From Litorilinea aerophila (GTDB lineage Bacteria; Chloroflexota; Anaerolineae; Caldilineales; Caldilineaceae), in contig NZ_VIGC02000033.1 of the NCBI RefSeq assembly GCF_006569185.2, forward strand, positions 1-61,856: 61,856 nucleotides of DNA, written 5' to 3'. Of the stretch, positions 41,928-51,519 are shown piece by piece. Every line of letters begins with the position of its first letter. Position 1 is the first letter of the stretch. The position numbers and the translations under genes were made by a program. The notes below the pieces were generated by a model that was not told the origin of the DNA, did no database searches, and saw nothing but the letters and a program-made list of their open reading frames with translations.

Positions 41928-42214
41928 TCTTGGTTTTTCTGGCCGCTTTCATACCCCAGCAACTTGATCCGGATCGCACAGATGTATCACCGTAGCTTTC
42001 CCTTCCAGATGTTGTTGCTTCTCCCGAGGCTGACGGACGGGATGTCTTCAGTCGGCAAGGGCTTCCGGTGTGATGGCTGTTTCACCAACATGGAGTATCA
42101 TGGCCGCGCGGGCCTCCTCTGGCTGGGGCCATGAGCCTAGCTTCTCCACGGCCCTGTGCTTCCATGCCAGGCAGCAGACCATCGCCCACCGCTACTGATC
42201 GACCGGAGGAACCC

Positions 42215-44548
42215 GTGCATCCCAATCTATTCCTCAGCCAGGCAGAGATCGCCGAGATTCGGCGGAAGATGGAACAATACCCCTGGGCCCAAGAAGCCTA
42301 CCGTCTTCTGAAAGCCAATGCAGATGCCTGGGCGGCGCGGACGGAGATCGCCGTGCCTGAAACCGGCGGCGGCTTCTACCACGCGGCCGATGCCACCGCC
42401 TATCGAATCACCGAGGCCCATTACCGTCACGCAGATGCCGCCCGCGACCTGGGCCTGATGTTCCAGCTCACAGGGGATGGCCGATACGTGCGCAACGCCA
42501 GGGCCATCCTGTTGGATTACGCCGACAAATACCTGACCTATGAGATCCACGACAAGGAAGGGCGCACCGGTGATCGGGCGGAGGCCGGTGGCCGGGCAAC
42601 GCCCCAGGGAATCAACGAAGCCACCTGGGTCATCTCCCTGGCATGGGCCTACGATCTCCTGTACAACGAGTTGGCTCCTGCCGAGCGTGCGGCCATCGAA
42701 ACCCGGGTGCTGCGACCGGCCGCCGAGATCATCATGGACAACAACGAGGGGCGCCACAACCACCAGACCTGGTACAACGCGGGCGTAGGCGTGATCGGGT
42801 TCGCCCTGGACGACCCGGCGCTGATCTGGTATGCCCTGGACAAGCCGGACAGCGGCCTGCGCTTCCAGATGCAGGCGAGCATCACCCCGGAAGGGATGTG
42901 GTACGAGGGCTCCATGCACTATCAGTTCTACGTCTTGAAGGCCCTCTTCCCCCTTCTGGAGGCCGCCTACCACGCCGGCATCGACCTCTACCAGCAGGAG
43001 CCGGCCTACAAGCGCCTCTTTGACTTCATGCTCGACTACGCAGACGCAGACCTGCGCCTGCCCACCTTCAACGACGGCCGGGTCGCGGTGTTGTCGGATC
43101 CCGACCGGGCGCCTTTCTATGAGGTGGCGTACCGTCGCCTGGGCGATCCCCGTTACGCGACCGTGCTGCGGAGCTACCCCCGCACCGATCTGCTCGCCCT
43201 CCTCTACGGGGTGGCGGAGGTGCCCCAGGTGGCCCCGTTGCCCTGGCGCAGTCGATATTTCCAGGGCGCGAACCTGGCGGTCCTGCGTTCCGACGCCGGG
43301 CAGAAAAACTTACAGGCCGTGTTGAACACCCTGGGCTACCAGGGTGGCCATAGCCATCCAGATCAACTGGGCCTGGTCTTTCATGGTCTGGGCACGGTGC
43401 TGGCACCGGACGCCGGCTCCATCAAATATCGCATGCCGGCCCATGTGGCCTACTTCAAGCAGTCCATCGCCCACAACCTTCTGGTGGTGGACGGCCAATC
43501 CCAGGCGCGTACGCCGCCACCAGCCGTGCAGGCCTTCGCCGGCGGCCATCATCTCCAACTGGTGCGGGCCACCACCACCGACGCCTACCCAGGGGTGAAC
43601 CTGGTGCGTACCCTCCTCCTGACGGATGACTACCTGGTGGACATTTTCCAGGCAGAGAGCGCTGCCGAACATACCTACGACTGGGTGTACCGGAACCGGG
43701 GGGAGTTCACGACTGACGCCCTGGATTTTCAACCCACAGGGGACGCCCCAGGTACAGGCCATGGCTACGAGTATCTACAGCACATCCGCGCGGCTGAACC
43801 CTGGTCGGGCGGCATCTGGCATGGGACCTGGCAGCTCGACCCCAATTGCCACGTGCGGGCGACCTTGTTGGGCGCCGCCGGTGACCGCTACTTCCTGGCC
43901 GACAGCCTGATCGCAGCGGACCAGGACGATGAGATCGCCGACTACACGTTGCCCGTGCTCATCGCCCGTCGGCGGACCCGTGCCACCCGCTTTGTCGCCC
44001 TGCTGGAACCCTACCAGTCGCAGCCCCAGGTCCACGGAATCCAGCCCCTGGCCCTCTACGATGGCGACGACCGGCCCCTGGCCTTGGAAGATGGCGTGGC
44101 CCTGGAACTCCAGCGAGGAAAGGCCCGGGAGCTGCTCATCCTGGACGACACAGATCGGGTCAAACGGGCCGAGGCCCTGGCTTCTGACGCCCGGCAGATC
44201 TGGGCCCGCTTCGAAGGGGGCCAGCTACGCGCCCTGTTCTTGGGGATGGGCAGCGAGGCCAGCGGGGCCAACTGGCGTCTCCGCCTGGAGAGCCTGGCCG
44301 CCGTTCCCGACATCCAGGATGTCGCTCTGCTGCTGGAACTTACCCAAGACAACCGAGCCCAACTGCAGAATTGCAGCTTCCGGCCCCTTGACGTTGAGCT
44401 GGAAGGGCTGCTGTCCGGTTCGCTGGAGATCTGGCAACTGGACCAGGAGGGTCAACGGCACCAGGCCGTGCAACCCAGCCAGACCGCCGCGGGTTTCGCC
44501 CGCTTTGTGATGGCCCCCCAAACCGTTTATGAAGTCGTTGGAACATGA
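42215..44548 (+). CDS. Heparinase II/III-type polysaccharide lyase (oligo-alginate lyase-like)
   Basis: This 777-residue cytoplasmic lyase starts preferably at GTG 42215, which has GGAGGA five bases upstream; an ATG at 42131 without such a site would add 28 residues. The N-terminal (alpha/alpha) toroid contains RHNHQTWYNAGVGVIGFAL and PEGMWYEGSMHYQFYVL, with the catalytic His/Tyr region. The beta-sandwich part has GYQGGHSHPDQLGLVFHGLG, which holds the metal/His site of heparinase II/III proteins. It cleaves uronic-acid oligosaccharides by beta-elimination, giving the unsaturated ends used by GH88. The lack of a signal peptide fits intracellular work on imported oligomers. The exact polysaccharide (alginate, heparin-like or other) is undecided. 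Confidence 0.9.
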   Translation: MHPNLFLSQAEIAEIRRKMEQYPWAQEAYRLLKANADAWAARTEIAVPETGGGFYHAADATAYRITEAHYRHADAARDLGLMFQLTGDGRYVRNARAILLDYADKYLTYEIHDKEGRTGDRAEAGGRATPQGINEATWVISLAWAYDLLYNELAPAERAAIETRVLRPAAEIIMDNNEGRHNHQTWYNAGVGVIGFALDDPALIWYALDKPDSGLRFQMQASITPEGMWYEGSMHYQFYVLKALFPLLEAAYHAGIDLYQQEPAYKRLFDFMLDYADADLRLPTFNDGRVAVLSDPDRAPFYEVAYRRLGDPRYATVLRSYPRTDLLALLYGVAEVPQVAPLPWRSRYFQGANLAVLRSDAGQKNLQAVLNTLGYQGGHSHPDQLGLVFHGLGTVLAPDAGSIKYRMPAHVAYFKQSIAHNLLVVDGQSQARTPPPAVQAFAGGHHLQLVRATTTDAYPGVNLVRTLLLTDDYLVDIFQAESAAEHTYDWVYRNRGEFTTDALDFQPTGDAPGTGHGYEYLQHIRAAEPWSGGIWHGTWQLDPNCHVRATLLGAAGDRYFLADSLIAADQDDEIADYTLPVLIARRRTRATRFVALLEPYQSQPQVHGIQPLALYDGDDRPLALEDGVALELQRGKARELLILDDTDRVKRAEALASDARQIWARFEGGQLRALFLGMGSEASGANWRLRLESLAAVPDIQDVALLLELTQDNRAQLQNCSFRPLDVELEGLLSGSLEIWQLDQEGQRHQAVQPSQTAAGFARFVMAPQTVYEVVGT

Positions 44549-44612
44549 AGTCATCCACAACGGATACCACCGCGATTGAGATCACAGCGATGAAGAAGGA
44601 GCAAAAGAACTG

Positions 44613-45584
44613 ATGCAATACGTACCTTTGGGCAATACCGGCGAGACCGTCTCCCAGATGTGCCTGGGCACCATGATGTTCGGCGACCGCTGCGACGAGG
44701 CCGAATCGGATCGCATTCTGGCCACGGCCATGGACGCCGGCGTCAACTTCGTGGACACGGCCTGGTCTTACATGGAGGGGCGCACGGAGGAGATCCTGGG
44801 GCGCATCCTCAAAGGGCGGCGGGATAAGCTTTTCGTCGTCACCAAAGTGACCAAAAGCACCGACGGCGCCTGGATCCGCCAGAGCATCGACGAGAGCCTG
44901 GCGCGCCTGCAGCTAGACTATGTGGACCTCTACCTGATTCACTGGCCGCGCCCCCACATGCGCCCGGTCGAGATGATGGAAGCCTTGAACGACGTGGTCA
45001 AAGCAGGCAAGGCCCGGTATGTGGGCTGCTCTAACTTTCCGGCCTGGCTGCTGGCCCACTGCAACGCCATCGCCCAGCGGGAAGGGTGGGCGCCCCTGGT
45101 CTGCAACCAGGTGCCCTACAATCTGATCGAACGGGGAATCGAGGTGGAGGTGTTGCCCCAGGCCGTGGCGGAGAAAATCGCCATCACCACCTATCGCCCA
45201 CTGCTCATGGGCGTGTTGGCGGGCAAATATGGCGCTGGCGAAACCATTCCCGAGGATTCTCGGGGCGCCACCGATCCCCGGGTGCCGGCCTGGCTGGAGA
45301 AGTTCGGTGCGGGGCTGGTGCGTTTCAACCAGTTCGCTGCAGAGCGGGGGCTGCATCCTGCCCAACTGGCCATCGCCTGGGTACGACATACGCCCGGCGT
45401 CACCGCGCCCATCGTGGGGGTCAGCTCCCAGCGACAACTCCAGTCCAGCCTGGGCGCCTTCGACGTGGAGCTGACTGAGGAGGAGTACAAGCAGCTGGCG
45501 GATATGTTCGATGCAGCCGTCAAAGAAGAGAGCGGCGGCAGCTATCCCAGCCTGCGCCGCTCTTTTGAACTGGTCACAAACTGA
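44613..45584 (+). CDS. Aldo/keto reductase
   Basis: This 323-residue TIM-barrel oxidoreductase has the full catalytic tetrad: Asp48 (NFVDTAWSY), Tyr53, Lys78 (VVTKVT) and His110 (YLIHWPRP). NADP-binding elements are at the C-terminal end (VGVSSQRQLQSSLG). The gene follows the lyase by 64 bp and could reduce an aldehyde or keto sugar from uronate breakdown (inference). It is convergent with the PLP lyase gene, with ends 9 bp apart. Confidence 0.93.
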   Translation: MQYVPLGNTGETVSQMCLGTMMFGDRCDEAESDRILATAMDAGVNFVDTAWSYMEGRTEEILGRILKGRRDKLFVVTKVTKSTDGAWIRQSIDESLARLQLDYVDLYLIHWPRPHMRPVEMMEALNDVVKAGKARYVGCSNFPAWLLAHCNAIAQREGWAPLVCNQVPYNLIERGIEVEVLPQAVAEKIAITTYRPLLMGVLAGKYGAGETIPEDSRGATDPRVPAWLEKFGAGLVRFNQFAAERGLHPAQLAIAWVRHTPGVTAPIVGVSSQRQLQSSLGAFDVELTEEEYKQLADMFDAAVKEESGGSYPSLRRSFELVTN

Positions 45585-45593
45585 CTGCCGGCG

Positions 45594-46577
45594 CTATGAT
45601 CCATCCAGCGCCTGGCGCAGTTCATCCGGCGAGATGTTGCCCCCGCTGAGGATGAGCCCGACACGGCGGCCCTGGAGCTGTTCCCGCAGCCGCAGGGCCG
45701 CCGCCAGCGGGGCCGCGCCCGCCGGTTCGGCCAGCGTCTTGGCTTTCTCCAGGTAGAGGCGGATGGCCACCAGCAGCTCCTGGTCATCCACCAACACGAA
45801 GTCGTCCAGGTGTTGCCACAGGATCTGCTGGGGGAGCATGAAGGGCTCGCCGGTGGCCAGGCCGCCGGCAAAGGTCTCGATGGGGGCGGTGCGCCAGGTC
45901 CGCTCCTTCCAGGTGAGATAGGCTGCCGGTGCGCCCCTGGCCTGGACACCGATGACCCGAATGTTGGGGTCAACGGCCTTGGCCACCAGCGCGGCGCCGG
46001 CCGCGCCACTGCCGCCACCCACCGGCACCAAAATGACCTCCAGATCCGGCTGGGCCTCCAGCATCTCCAGGGCGTGGGTGCCCACGCCGGCGATGAGCAG
46101 GGGTTCGTCGCCCGAGGAGATGAAGCGCAGGCCCTCTTCGGCCTCCAGGGTCGCGCAGTGGCGTTTGCTGGCCTCGAAGTCCGCGCCGTGGAAGACCACT
46201 TCCGCGCCGTAGCTGCGCATGGCTTCCACCTTCACCGGGTTGGCCCCCTCCGGCACCACGATGACAGCCCGGATGCCGAAGAGCTGGGCGGCGTAGGCGA
46301 TGGACTGGCCATGGTTGCCAGTGGAGGCGGTGACGACGCCCCGCTGGCGGCTGGCTTCATCCAGGTGGGCCATGAAGTTGATACCACCCCGGATCTTGAA
46401 CGCGCCAATGGGCTGGTAGTTTTCGTGTTTGACGTAGACGCTCGCCCCCAGCAGGCGGTCCAGGGATGGGTAGCGATGGAGGGGTGTGGGCGGGAGGTAG
46501 CGCCGAATGACCTGGCGGGCCCGCAGGATATCCTGAAATGTAGGGGGAGAGGGCAAGGGCGGGGATGATGGCTGCAT
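45594..46577 (-). CDS. Threonine/serine dehydratase-like PLP enzyme
   Basis: This 327-residue fold-type II PLP enzyme binds the cofactor through Lys61 in GAFKIRGG. It has the STGNHGQSIAYAA and GGGSGAAGA phosphate loop and SGGN near the end. There is no C-terminal ACT domain, so it resembles catabolic or short threonine dehydratases, or serine/threonine racemase-like members. It would deaminate Thr or Ser to a 2-oxo acid; substrate choice is not visible. ATG 46577 is preferred over TTG 46583. Confidence 0.9.
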   Translation of the reverse strand: MQPSSPPLPSPPTFQDILRARQVIRRYLPPTPLHRYPSLDRLLGASVYVKHENYQPIGAFKIRGGINFMAHLDEASRQRGVVTASTGNHGQSIAYAAQLFGIRAVIVVPEGANPVKVEAMRSYGAEVVFHGADFEASKRHCATLEAEEGLRFISSGDEPLLIAGVGTHALEMLEAQPDLEVILVPVGGGSGAAGAALVAKAVDPNIRVIGVQARGAPAAYLTWKERTWRTAPIETFAGGLATGEPFMLPQQILWQHLDDFVLVDDQELLVAIRLYLEKAKTLAEPAGAAPLAAALRLREQLQGRRVGLILSGGNISPDELRQALDGS

Positions 46578-46784
46578 GGGCAACTGACTCCGTGGCTGGG
46601 CTGATGGTCGATGGCGATTGGCTGGCCTACTGCCCCACGTCAGCCACCAGGGGCAGGGCAGGGCCTGCGCGCCCTGGAGCTGCGGAAGGTCGCCAGGCAG
46701 CTCAATCTGTCTCCGATTCTATCCCCTTGCCCCGGAATTGGCAATTTGCTGTGCCCGGCATGGGAGGCCGGCGGCCGGGCCTGC

Positions 46785-46997
46785 TTACTCCCGTCCCTGT
46801 TGTTCCTGGGTGAAGTAGCGGTTGAGGCGGACCTCCCGCAGGGTGCGCAGGATGATGCCCGTGATCCACCAGGCCGTCAGGCCCATCATCAGGCCCGAGG
46901 TGCCGCCCAACAGCAGGCCGTGGGGACCGCCGGCCAGGACACCGCTGACGGAGCCCGAGAGGGCCCCCATGAGCGCCAGAAAGAGCAGTTGTTGCAT
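46785..46997 (-). CDS. Small Gly-rich two-helix membrane protein
   Basis: This 70-residue protein starts at the ATG at 46997 behind GGGGAGGATT. Two hydrophobic stretches are rich in Gly (LFLALMGALSGSVSGVLAGG and GTSGLMMGLTAWWITGIIL), like glycine-zipper proteins, and a polar tail ends TQEQQGRE. I do not recognise a family. It has its own binding site and lies between the PLP lyase and the metal importer, on the same strand. Confidence 0.7.
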   Translation of the reverse strand: MQQLLFLALMGALSGSVSGVLAGGPHGLLLGGTSGLMMGLTAWWITGIILRTLREVRLNRYFTQEQQGRE

Positions 46998-47225
46998 GGT
47001 CAATCCTCCCCTGAGTCCCAAAGCCTCTCTTCCGGTGCGAGGCAAATCGGTCGAGAGCCAACGGGTTGTGGTACATGCCGGTGATTTCCAGCATGCAGGC
47101 GGTTTCATCTAGGATACGCCGCGGGGACCGGGGAAGTTCTGAACATTTCCGGTCGCGATTCGGACCGTTTTCTGACGACAGCGCTTTCTGGCTATCTCGG
47201 GTTCGGGGATGCGTTGGGCCGCGCC

Positions 47226-48332
47226 TCAATGGACCAAAGCCTGGCGGGCCTGGCGCCGTCCTTCCTCCGTCAGCAAGAGGGTCCCGTTCTGCCGCTGGAT
47301 CAGGCCGTGGCGCTCAGCCTGGCGGACCACCCGCAGGGCAAAGTCCGGGCTCCAGCGCAGCTCTTCCTCCAGATGCGCCAGCCGGTTTTCCGCCTCGGCT
47401 TCCGGGCTGCCTTCGTGGTGGAGCAGATGAATGACCAGCATGGCCTGGGCAAATTCCCAGCGCTGGCGCTGTCTGCGCCGGGCGACAGCAACGATCCCCC
47501 GCCCCGGCGCGAAGAGGAAGACGGCCACAAAAATGGCGCCGGTGACGGTGGCCATGGAGCCGGCAATGTTGGCATCCAGCAGGCGGGCCAGCCAGTAGCC
47601 GCCGATGGCGCTGGCCACGCCTATCAGGACGCTCAGGCCCACCATCCGCTCCAGACGGTCCGTGAGCAGGTATGCCGCCGCGGCCGGTGTGATCATCAAC
47701 GCCACCACCAGGATCGATCCCACCGCGTCGAAGGCCCCCACCGCCGTGATGGAGACCAGAGTCATCAGCCCGTAGTGGATCAGGCCCGGCGAGAAGCCCA
47801 GGGCCGCAGCCAGGCCCGGGTCAAAGGTGGCCAGCTTGAGCTCCTTGTAGAAGAGGAAGATGGCCAGCCCGTTCAAGAGCAGGATGATCCCCATCACCAC
47901 CAGGGCCCGGGGCAGATCCCAGCCCCACAGGATCAGCCGGTCGAAGGGCGCGAAGGCCAGCTCGCCCAGCAACACGGCATCCACGTCCAGATGCACGCCC
48001 CGGGCAAAGCGGGAGATGAGGATCACGGCCACGCTGAAGAGGGCCGGAAAGACCAGGCCAATGGCCGCATCCTGTTTGACCAGCCGGGTGTTGTGGAGTA
48101 GCTCCACCAGGCTGACCGTCGCCACGCCCATGGCCGCGGCGCCCACGATCAACAGGGGAGATTCCAGGCTGCGGGTGAGGAAAAAGCCCAACACGATCCC
48201 AAGCAACACCGTGTGGCTGATGGCGTCGCTCATCATGGCCATCTGCCGTAACACCAAAAACACGCCGGGCAGGGCACAGGCTGCGGCCACCACGGCTGCA
48301 ATCAACTGGATTTCAACTTGGGTGACACTCAT
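47226..48332 (-). CDS. Zn/Mn ABC transporter permease with a C-terminal winged-helix tail (permease 2)
   Basis: This 368-residue membrane permease of the ZnuB/MntB/TroCD family has about eight helices. A typical MMSDAISHTVLLGIVLG motif, KQDAAIGLVFPALFS and GVLVAF-like ends (here GAFDAVGSILVVALMITPAAAA) are visible. After the last helix, residues ~285-368 are a soluble helix-turn-helix segment (NRLAHLEEELRWSPDFALRVVRQAERHGL, then LLLTEEGRRQARQAL). This looks like the winged-helix DNA-binding domain of DtxR/MntR-type regulators. It lies 43 bp downstream of permease 1. The fused tail echoes the chlamydial YtgCR permease-repressor. Confidence 0.88.
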   Translation of the reverse strand: MSVTQVEIQLIAAVVAAACALPGVFLVLRQMAMMSDAISHTVLLGIVLGFFLTRSLESPLLIVGAAAMGVATVSLVELLHNTRLVKQDAAIGLVFPALFSVAVILISRFARGVHLDVDAVLLGELAFAPFDRLILWGWDLPRALVVMGIILLLNGLAIFLFYKELKLATFDPGLAAALGFSPGLIHYGLMTLVSITAVGAFDAVGSILVVALMITPAAAAYLLTDRLERMVGLSVLIGVASAIGGYWLARLLDANIAGSMATVTGAIFVAVFLFAPGRGIVAVARRRQRQRWEFAQAMLVIHLLHHEGSPEAEAENRLAHLEEELRWSPDFALRVVRQAERHGLIQRQNGTLLLTEEGRRQARQALVH

Positions 48333-48375
48333 GGCTGACTTCCTTCTGGCCTGTCTGGAGAGACAGGGGCGGGTT

Positions 48376-49512
48376 TCAATCCGGCGGCTGGTAGCTCTCG
48401 GCCAGGCGGCGGGCTGCCTGGAGACCGGCCGGGGTCAGGGCCCAGTGCTCGTCGTCCACCTGCCGCACCAGCCCACGCTCGGCCAGGACGGCCAGGCTGC
48501 GGCGCACGCCCCGCTGTCCGGCGCCCATCACCCGCAGGCTGGCCACCGCGTGGGGATGGCTGGGATCCGGGTGCTGCAGGGCCAGCTGATACAGGTTCAG
48601 GAGCACCTGGTCCGTGTGCAGGCGCTGCCGGTTTCGCCGCTGTTGCAGCCAGTTCCAGCCCAACCCCCGGTTGGGTGCCAGCAAGAAGGAGAAGAGCGCG
48701 ATGGCGCTGATGCAGAGGACGATGACCGGCCCGGTGGAGAGGCCGCTGGCCAGCCCACTGATCAGGGTGCCGGCCACGCCTGCCAGGGCGCCAAAGAAGG
48801 CGGCCAGCGCCACCATCACCCCCAGGCGATCCGTCCACTGGCGGGCGGCCGCGGCCGGCGCCACCACCATGGCGCTCATCAACACCACCCCCACCGCCTG
48901 GAGGCCGATCACGATGGCCACCACCAGCAGGGTGGTGAGCAGGATCTCCAGCGCCTGCATGGGGTAGCCCAGGCTGGCTCCAAAGTCCCGGTCGAAGCTG
49001 AGCAGCTTGAACTCCTTCCAGAAGAGCAACATCAGCAGCAGGGCCAGGCCACCGAAGAGGGCCATGGTGGCCACATCCCGGGCCAGTAGGGTGGCTGCCT
49101 GCCCGAAGAGAAAGTGGTTGAGGCCGGCCTGCCGGGCGTCGGGATTGCGCTGCAGAAAGGTCAGCAACAGCAGGCCGAAGCCGAAAAAGACCGAGAGGAT
49201 GATGCCCAGGGAGCTGTCCTGTTTGATGCGGGTGTAGCGGTTGATGGCCACCATGAAGAGGGTGCCCAGGATGCCGGCCGCGGCCGCCCCCAGCATCAAC
49301 ACGGCCGGGGTCTTCAGGCCCGTGAGCATGAAGGCCAGCACCACGCCCGGCAGGGCGGCGTGGGACATGGCATCGCCCAACAGGCTTTGCCGGCGCAGCA
49401 TGGCAAAAGAACCCAACGCCCCGCTGACAATCCCCAGGGTAGCCGCGCCCAGGGCCACCGTGCGCAACGTGTAGTCAAATACCAGCCCATGCAACAGGCC
49501 GCCAATGTCCAT
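48376..49512 (-). CDS. Zn/Mn ABC transporter permease with a C-terminal winged-helix tail (permease 1)
   Basis: This 378-residue permease is paralogous to the downstream one: it has SLLGDAMSHAALPGVVLAFML, KQDSSLGIILSVFFGFGL and a final SAMVVAPAAAARQWT helix region. Residues ~290-378 form a helix-turn-helix tail with GQRGVRRSLAVLAERGLVRQ and WALTPAGLQAARRLA, again like a winged-helix regulator. It starts two bases after the ATPase gene stop region (49515). Both permeases having such tails is unusual. Confidence 0.88.
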   Translation of the reverse strand: MDIGGLLHGLVFDYTLRTVALGAATLGIVSGALGSFAMLRRQSLLGDAMSHAALPGVVLAFMLTGLKTPAVLMLGAAAAGILGTLFMVAINRYTRIKQDSSLGIILSVFFGFGLLLLTFLQRNPDARQAGLNHFLFGQAATLLARDVATMALFGGLALLLMLLFWKEFKLLSFDRDFGASLGYPMQALEILLTTLLVVAIVIGLQAVGVVLMSAMVVAPAAAARQWTDRLGVMVALAAFFGALAGVAGTLISGLASGLSTGPVIVLCISAIALFSFLLAPNRGLGWNWLQQRRNRQRLHTDQVLLNLYQLALQHPDPSHPHAVASLRVMGAGQRGVRRSLAVLAERGLVRQVDDEHWALTPAGLQAARRLAESYQPPD

Positions 49513-49514
49513 GG

Positions 49515-50360
49515 TTACCTCCCGCGCGGAACAGCGGCCGCATCCCCAGGCAGGTCGGCCGCTCGGGCGCTGCGGTCTGGCTCTGGGGCACGGGCCTCCT
49601 CCCCACTGTTCTCCCGGGCGTTGCGGTGTAAAAAGGCCACCCGCCCGCCGTAGGTGAGCCGCAGGTTCTCCTCGGTGAAGACCTCGCTCACCGGTCCGCT
49701 GGCAATGCGCCGCACGTTGAGGAGGGTGACCCAGTCGAAGTATTCGGGCACCGTCTGCAGGTCGTGGTGGACCACCACCACCGTCTTGCCGGCCGCGCGC
49801 AGCTCCTTGAGCAGGGTGACAATGGCCCGCTCTGTGGTGGCGTCCACCCCCTGGAAGGGTTCATCCATGAAGTACACCTGAGCGTCCTGGACCAGGGCCC
49901 GGGCCAGGAAGGTGCGCTGCTGTTGTCCGCCGGAAAGCTGGCTGATCTGGCGATGGGCGTAGGCCCGCATGCCTACCTTGTCCAGCGCCTGGAGGGCCAG
50001 CTCTCGCTCCCGGCGGCCCGGCCGCTTGAACCAGCCCAGTGCGCCGTAGCGCCCCATCATCACCACATCCAGCACGTTGGTGGGGAAGTCCCAATCCACG
50101 CTGCCCCGCTGGGGGACATAGCCCACCAGCCGGCGCTGCTCCGCGTACGGTCGTCCGTAGATGAGGACCTGGCCTGCCGCCACCGGCACCAATCCCAGGA
50201 TGGCCTTGATCAGGGTGGTTTTGCCGGCGCCGTTGGGCCCCACGATGGCCATCAGGGTGTTGCCGGGCACCCGCAGGTCGATATCCCAGAGCACCGGCTT
50301 GTTGCCGTAGGCCACGGTCAGGTCTGTCACCTGGATGGCATCGGTCGTTGGCGTTGACAT
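49515..50360 (-). CDS. Zn/Mn ABC transporter ATP-binding protein
   Basis: This 281-residue ATPase has Walker [10 protein letters not shown], signature LSGGQQQR, Walker [10 protein letters not shown], and the switch His in VVHHD. Its opening ([17 protein letters not shown]) is typical of the MntB/ZnuC group. It powers import through the two permeases encoded downstream. The C-terminal ~35 residues (Glu/Arg/Asp-rich) extend beyond the usual length. It lies 14 bp after the binding-protein gene. Confidence 0.95.
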   Translation of the reverse strand: MSTPTTDAIQVTDLTVAYGNKPVLWDIDLRVPGNTLMAIVGPNGAGKTTLIKAILGLVPVAAGQVLIYGRPYAEQRRLVGYVPQRGSVDWDFPTNVLDVVMMGRYGALGWFKRPGRRERELALQALDKVGMRAYAHRQISQLSGGQQQRTFLARALVQDAQVYFMDEPFQGVDATTERAIVTLLKELRAAGKTVVVVHHDLQTVPEYFDWVTLLNVRRIASGPVSEVFTEENLRLTYGGRVAFLHRNARENSGEEARAPEPDRSARAADLPGDAAAVPRGR

Positions 50361-50374
50361 GGCCTCTTTTCTCC

Positions 50375-51334
50375 TCAGGACTGGCCAAGCAGGGCGTTGA
50401 CAATGGTGTCCACGTTGTGGCGGACCATGCCGATGTAGGTGCCTTCCGGCGTGCCGGGGTCCCCCAGGGCGTCGGAGAAGAGCTCCCCGCCGATCTGCAC
50501 CTGGAAGCCCTGGGCGGCCACCGCAGCCTGCAGCGCCTCGATGTTGCGCACCGGCACAGACGACTCCACGAAAATGGCCGGGATCTGGCGTTCGACGATG
50601 AAATTGGCCAGGGCGCGCACATCCGCGGTGCTGGCCTCGGAGGCGGTGCTGATGCCCTGGAGCCCCCGCACTTCAAAGCCATAGGCCCGGCCGAAGTAGT
50701 GGAACGCATCATGGGCCGTGATGAGCACACGCCGTTCCGGCGGGAGCTGGGCCACCTTGTCCAGAATCTCCTGGTGGAGGGCTGCCAACTCCTGGAGGTA
50801 GGCCGCGGCCCGGGCCTCGTACTCGGCCGCATGCTCGGGATCGTAGGCCGCATAGGTATCCCGGACGGCCTCCACCGCTTTCATCCACAAGGTCACGTCA
50901 AACCAGACGTGGGGATCGTAGGCGTCCTCGTAGGCTGCCCAGGGCAAGAGCAGCTCCTCGGGGATGGCCTCGGCCACGGCGGTAACCGTCTTGCGACGCC
51001 CCAACTGCTCCAGGATTTCGGCCATCTGAGCTTCCAGGAAGAGGCCGTTATAGAAAATGATTTCCGCGTTCTGGAGCAGCTCCACGTCGCCTTCGCTGGC
51101 CACGTAGAGATGGGGGTCCACCCCGGCGCCCATGAGCCCCGTGACGGCGACCCGGTCGCCGCCCACGATCTGGGCGATGTCGGTGATCTGGCCGATAGTG
51201 GTCACCACCTGGATGGGCCCGTCGCCCGGGCGGGGGCTGTCCGCGGCAGAGGCTGCACAGGCGCTCAACAGGCCCACGAGTGTTACCAAGAGGAAGGCGA
51301 GGCTGAGACGGTGGGGCGTCGATTTTGCTGACAT
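50375..51334 (-). CDS. Zn/Mn ABC transporter substrate-binding lipoprotein (TroA/ZnuA-like)
   Basis: This 319-residue cluster A-I binding protein starts at the ATG at 51334 behind AAAGGAGC. The lipobox is LLSAC. Metal ligands by alignment to family motifs are His75 (DPHLY), His142 (DPHVW), His208 (TAHDAFHYF) and Asp288 (ELFSDALG). Three His and one Asp is the TroA/ZnuA-like set rather than the His2-Glu-Asp set of strict Mn binders. The His-rich loop of ZnuA is absent. The metal could be Zn or Mn. It is first in the operon, with a palindromic operator between promoter and start. Confidence 0.93.
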   Translation of the reverse strand: MSAKSTPHRLSLAFLLVTLVGLLSACAASAADSPRPGDGPIQVVTTIGQITDIAQIVGGDRVAVTGLMGAGVDPHLYVASEGDVELLQNAEIIFYNGLFLEAQMAEILEQLGRRKTVTAVAEAIPEELLLPWAAYEDAYDPHVWFDVTLWMKAVEAVRDTYAAYDPEHAAEYEARAAAYLQELAALHQEILDKVAQLPPERRVLITAHDAFHYFGRAYGFEVRGLQGISTASEASTADVRALANFIVERQIPAIFVESSVPVRNIEALQAAVAAQGFQVQIGGELFSDALGDPGTPEGTYIGMVRHNVDTIVNALLGQS

Positions 51335-51436
51335 GATGGAAGCTCCTTTGGATCAAAACCTTCTGTGTCTCTTTTCGGTGTAGAACGCTTTTTTCGGGCG
51401 AGTTAAGACAAGGATTACGGTAGTGCGTCGTCAATG

Positions 51437-51456
51437 TTTTTAGTCGTGACTAAAAA
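51437..51456. promoter_or_regulatory. Palindromic operator of the metal importer operon
   Basis: TTTTTAGTC (51437-51445) and GACTAAAAA (51448-51456) form a perfect 9+2+9 palindrome just downstream of the -10 box at 51466-51471. A half-site CAACTAAAAA lies at 51493-51502. The size and AT-rich arms resemble DtxR/MntR-type metal-repressor boxes. Confidence 0.75.
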
Positions 51457-51465
51457 TCTTTTTGG

Positions 51466-51495
51466 ATGATAACATCAGTTCTGGTTTTGTGTCAA
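51466..51495 (-). promoter_or_regulatory. Promoter of the metal importer operon
   Basis: On the minus strand, TTGACA (51490-51495) and TATCAT (51466-51471) are separated by 18 bp. The start site would fall near 51459, right next to the palindrome at 51437-51456, so a bound repressor would block initiation. Confidence 0.65.
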
Positions 51496-51519
51496 CTAAA
51501 AACAAGGGGGCGAAGAGGG

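Noticed and set aside
50375-51334. Strict manganese binding protein (His2-Glu-Asp ligands)
   Set aside because: The third ligand position is His208 in the AHDAFHYF segment, so the set is His3-Asp and the metal remains Zn or Mn.
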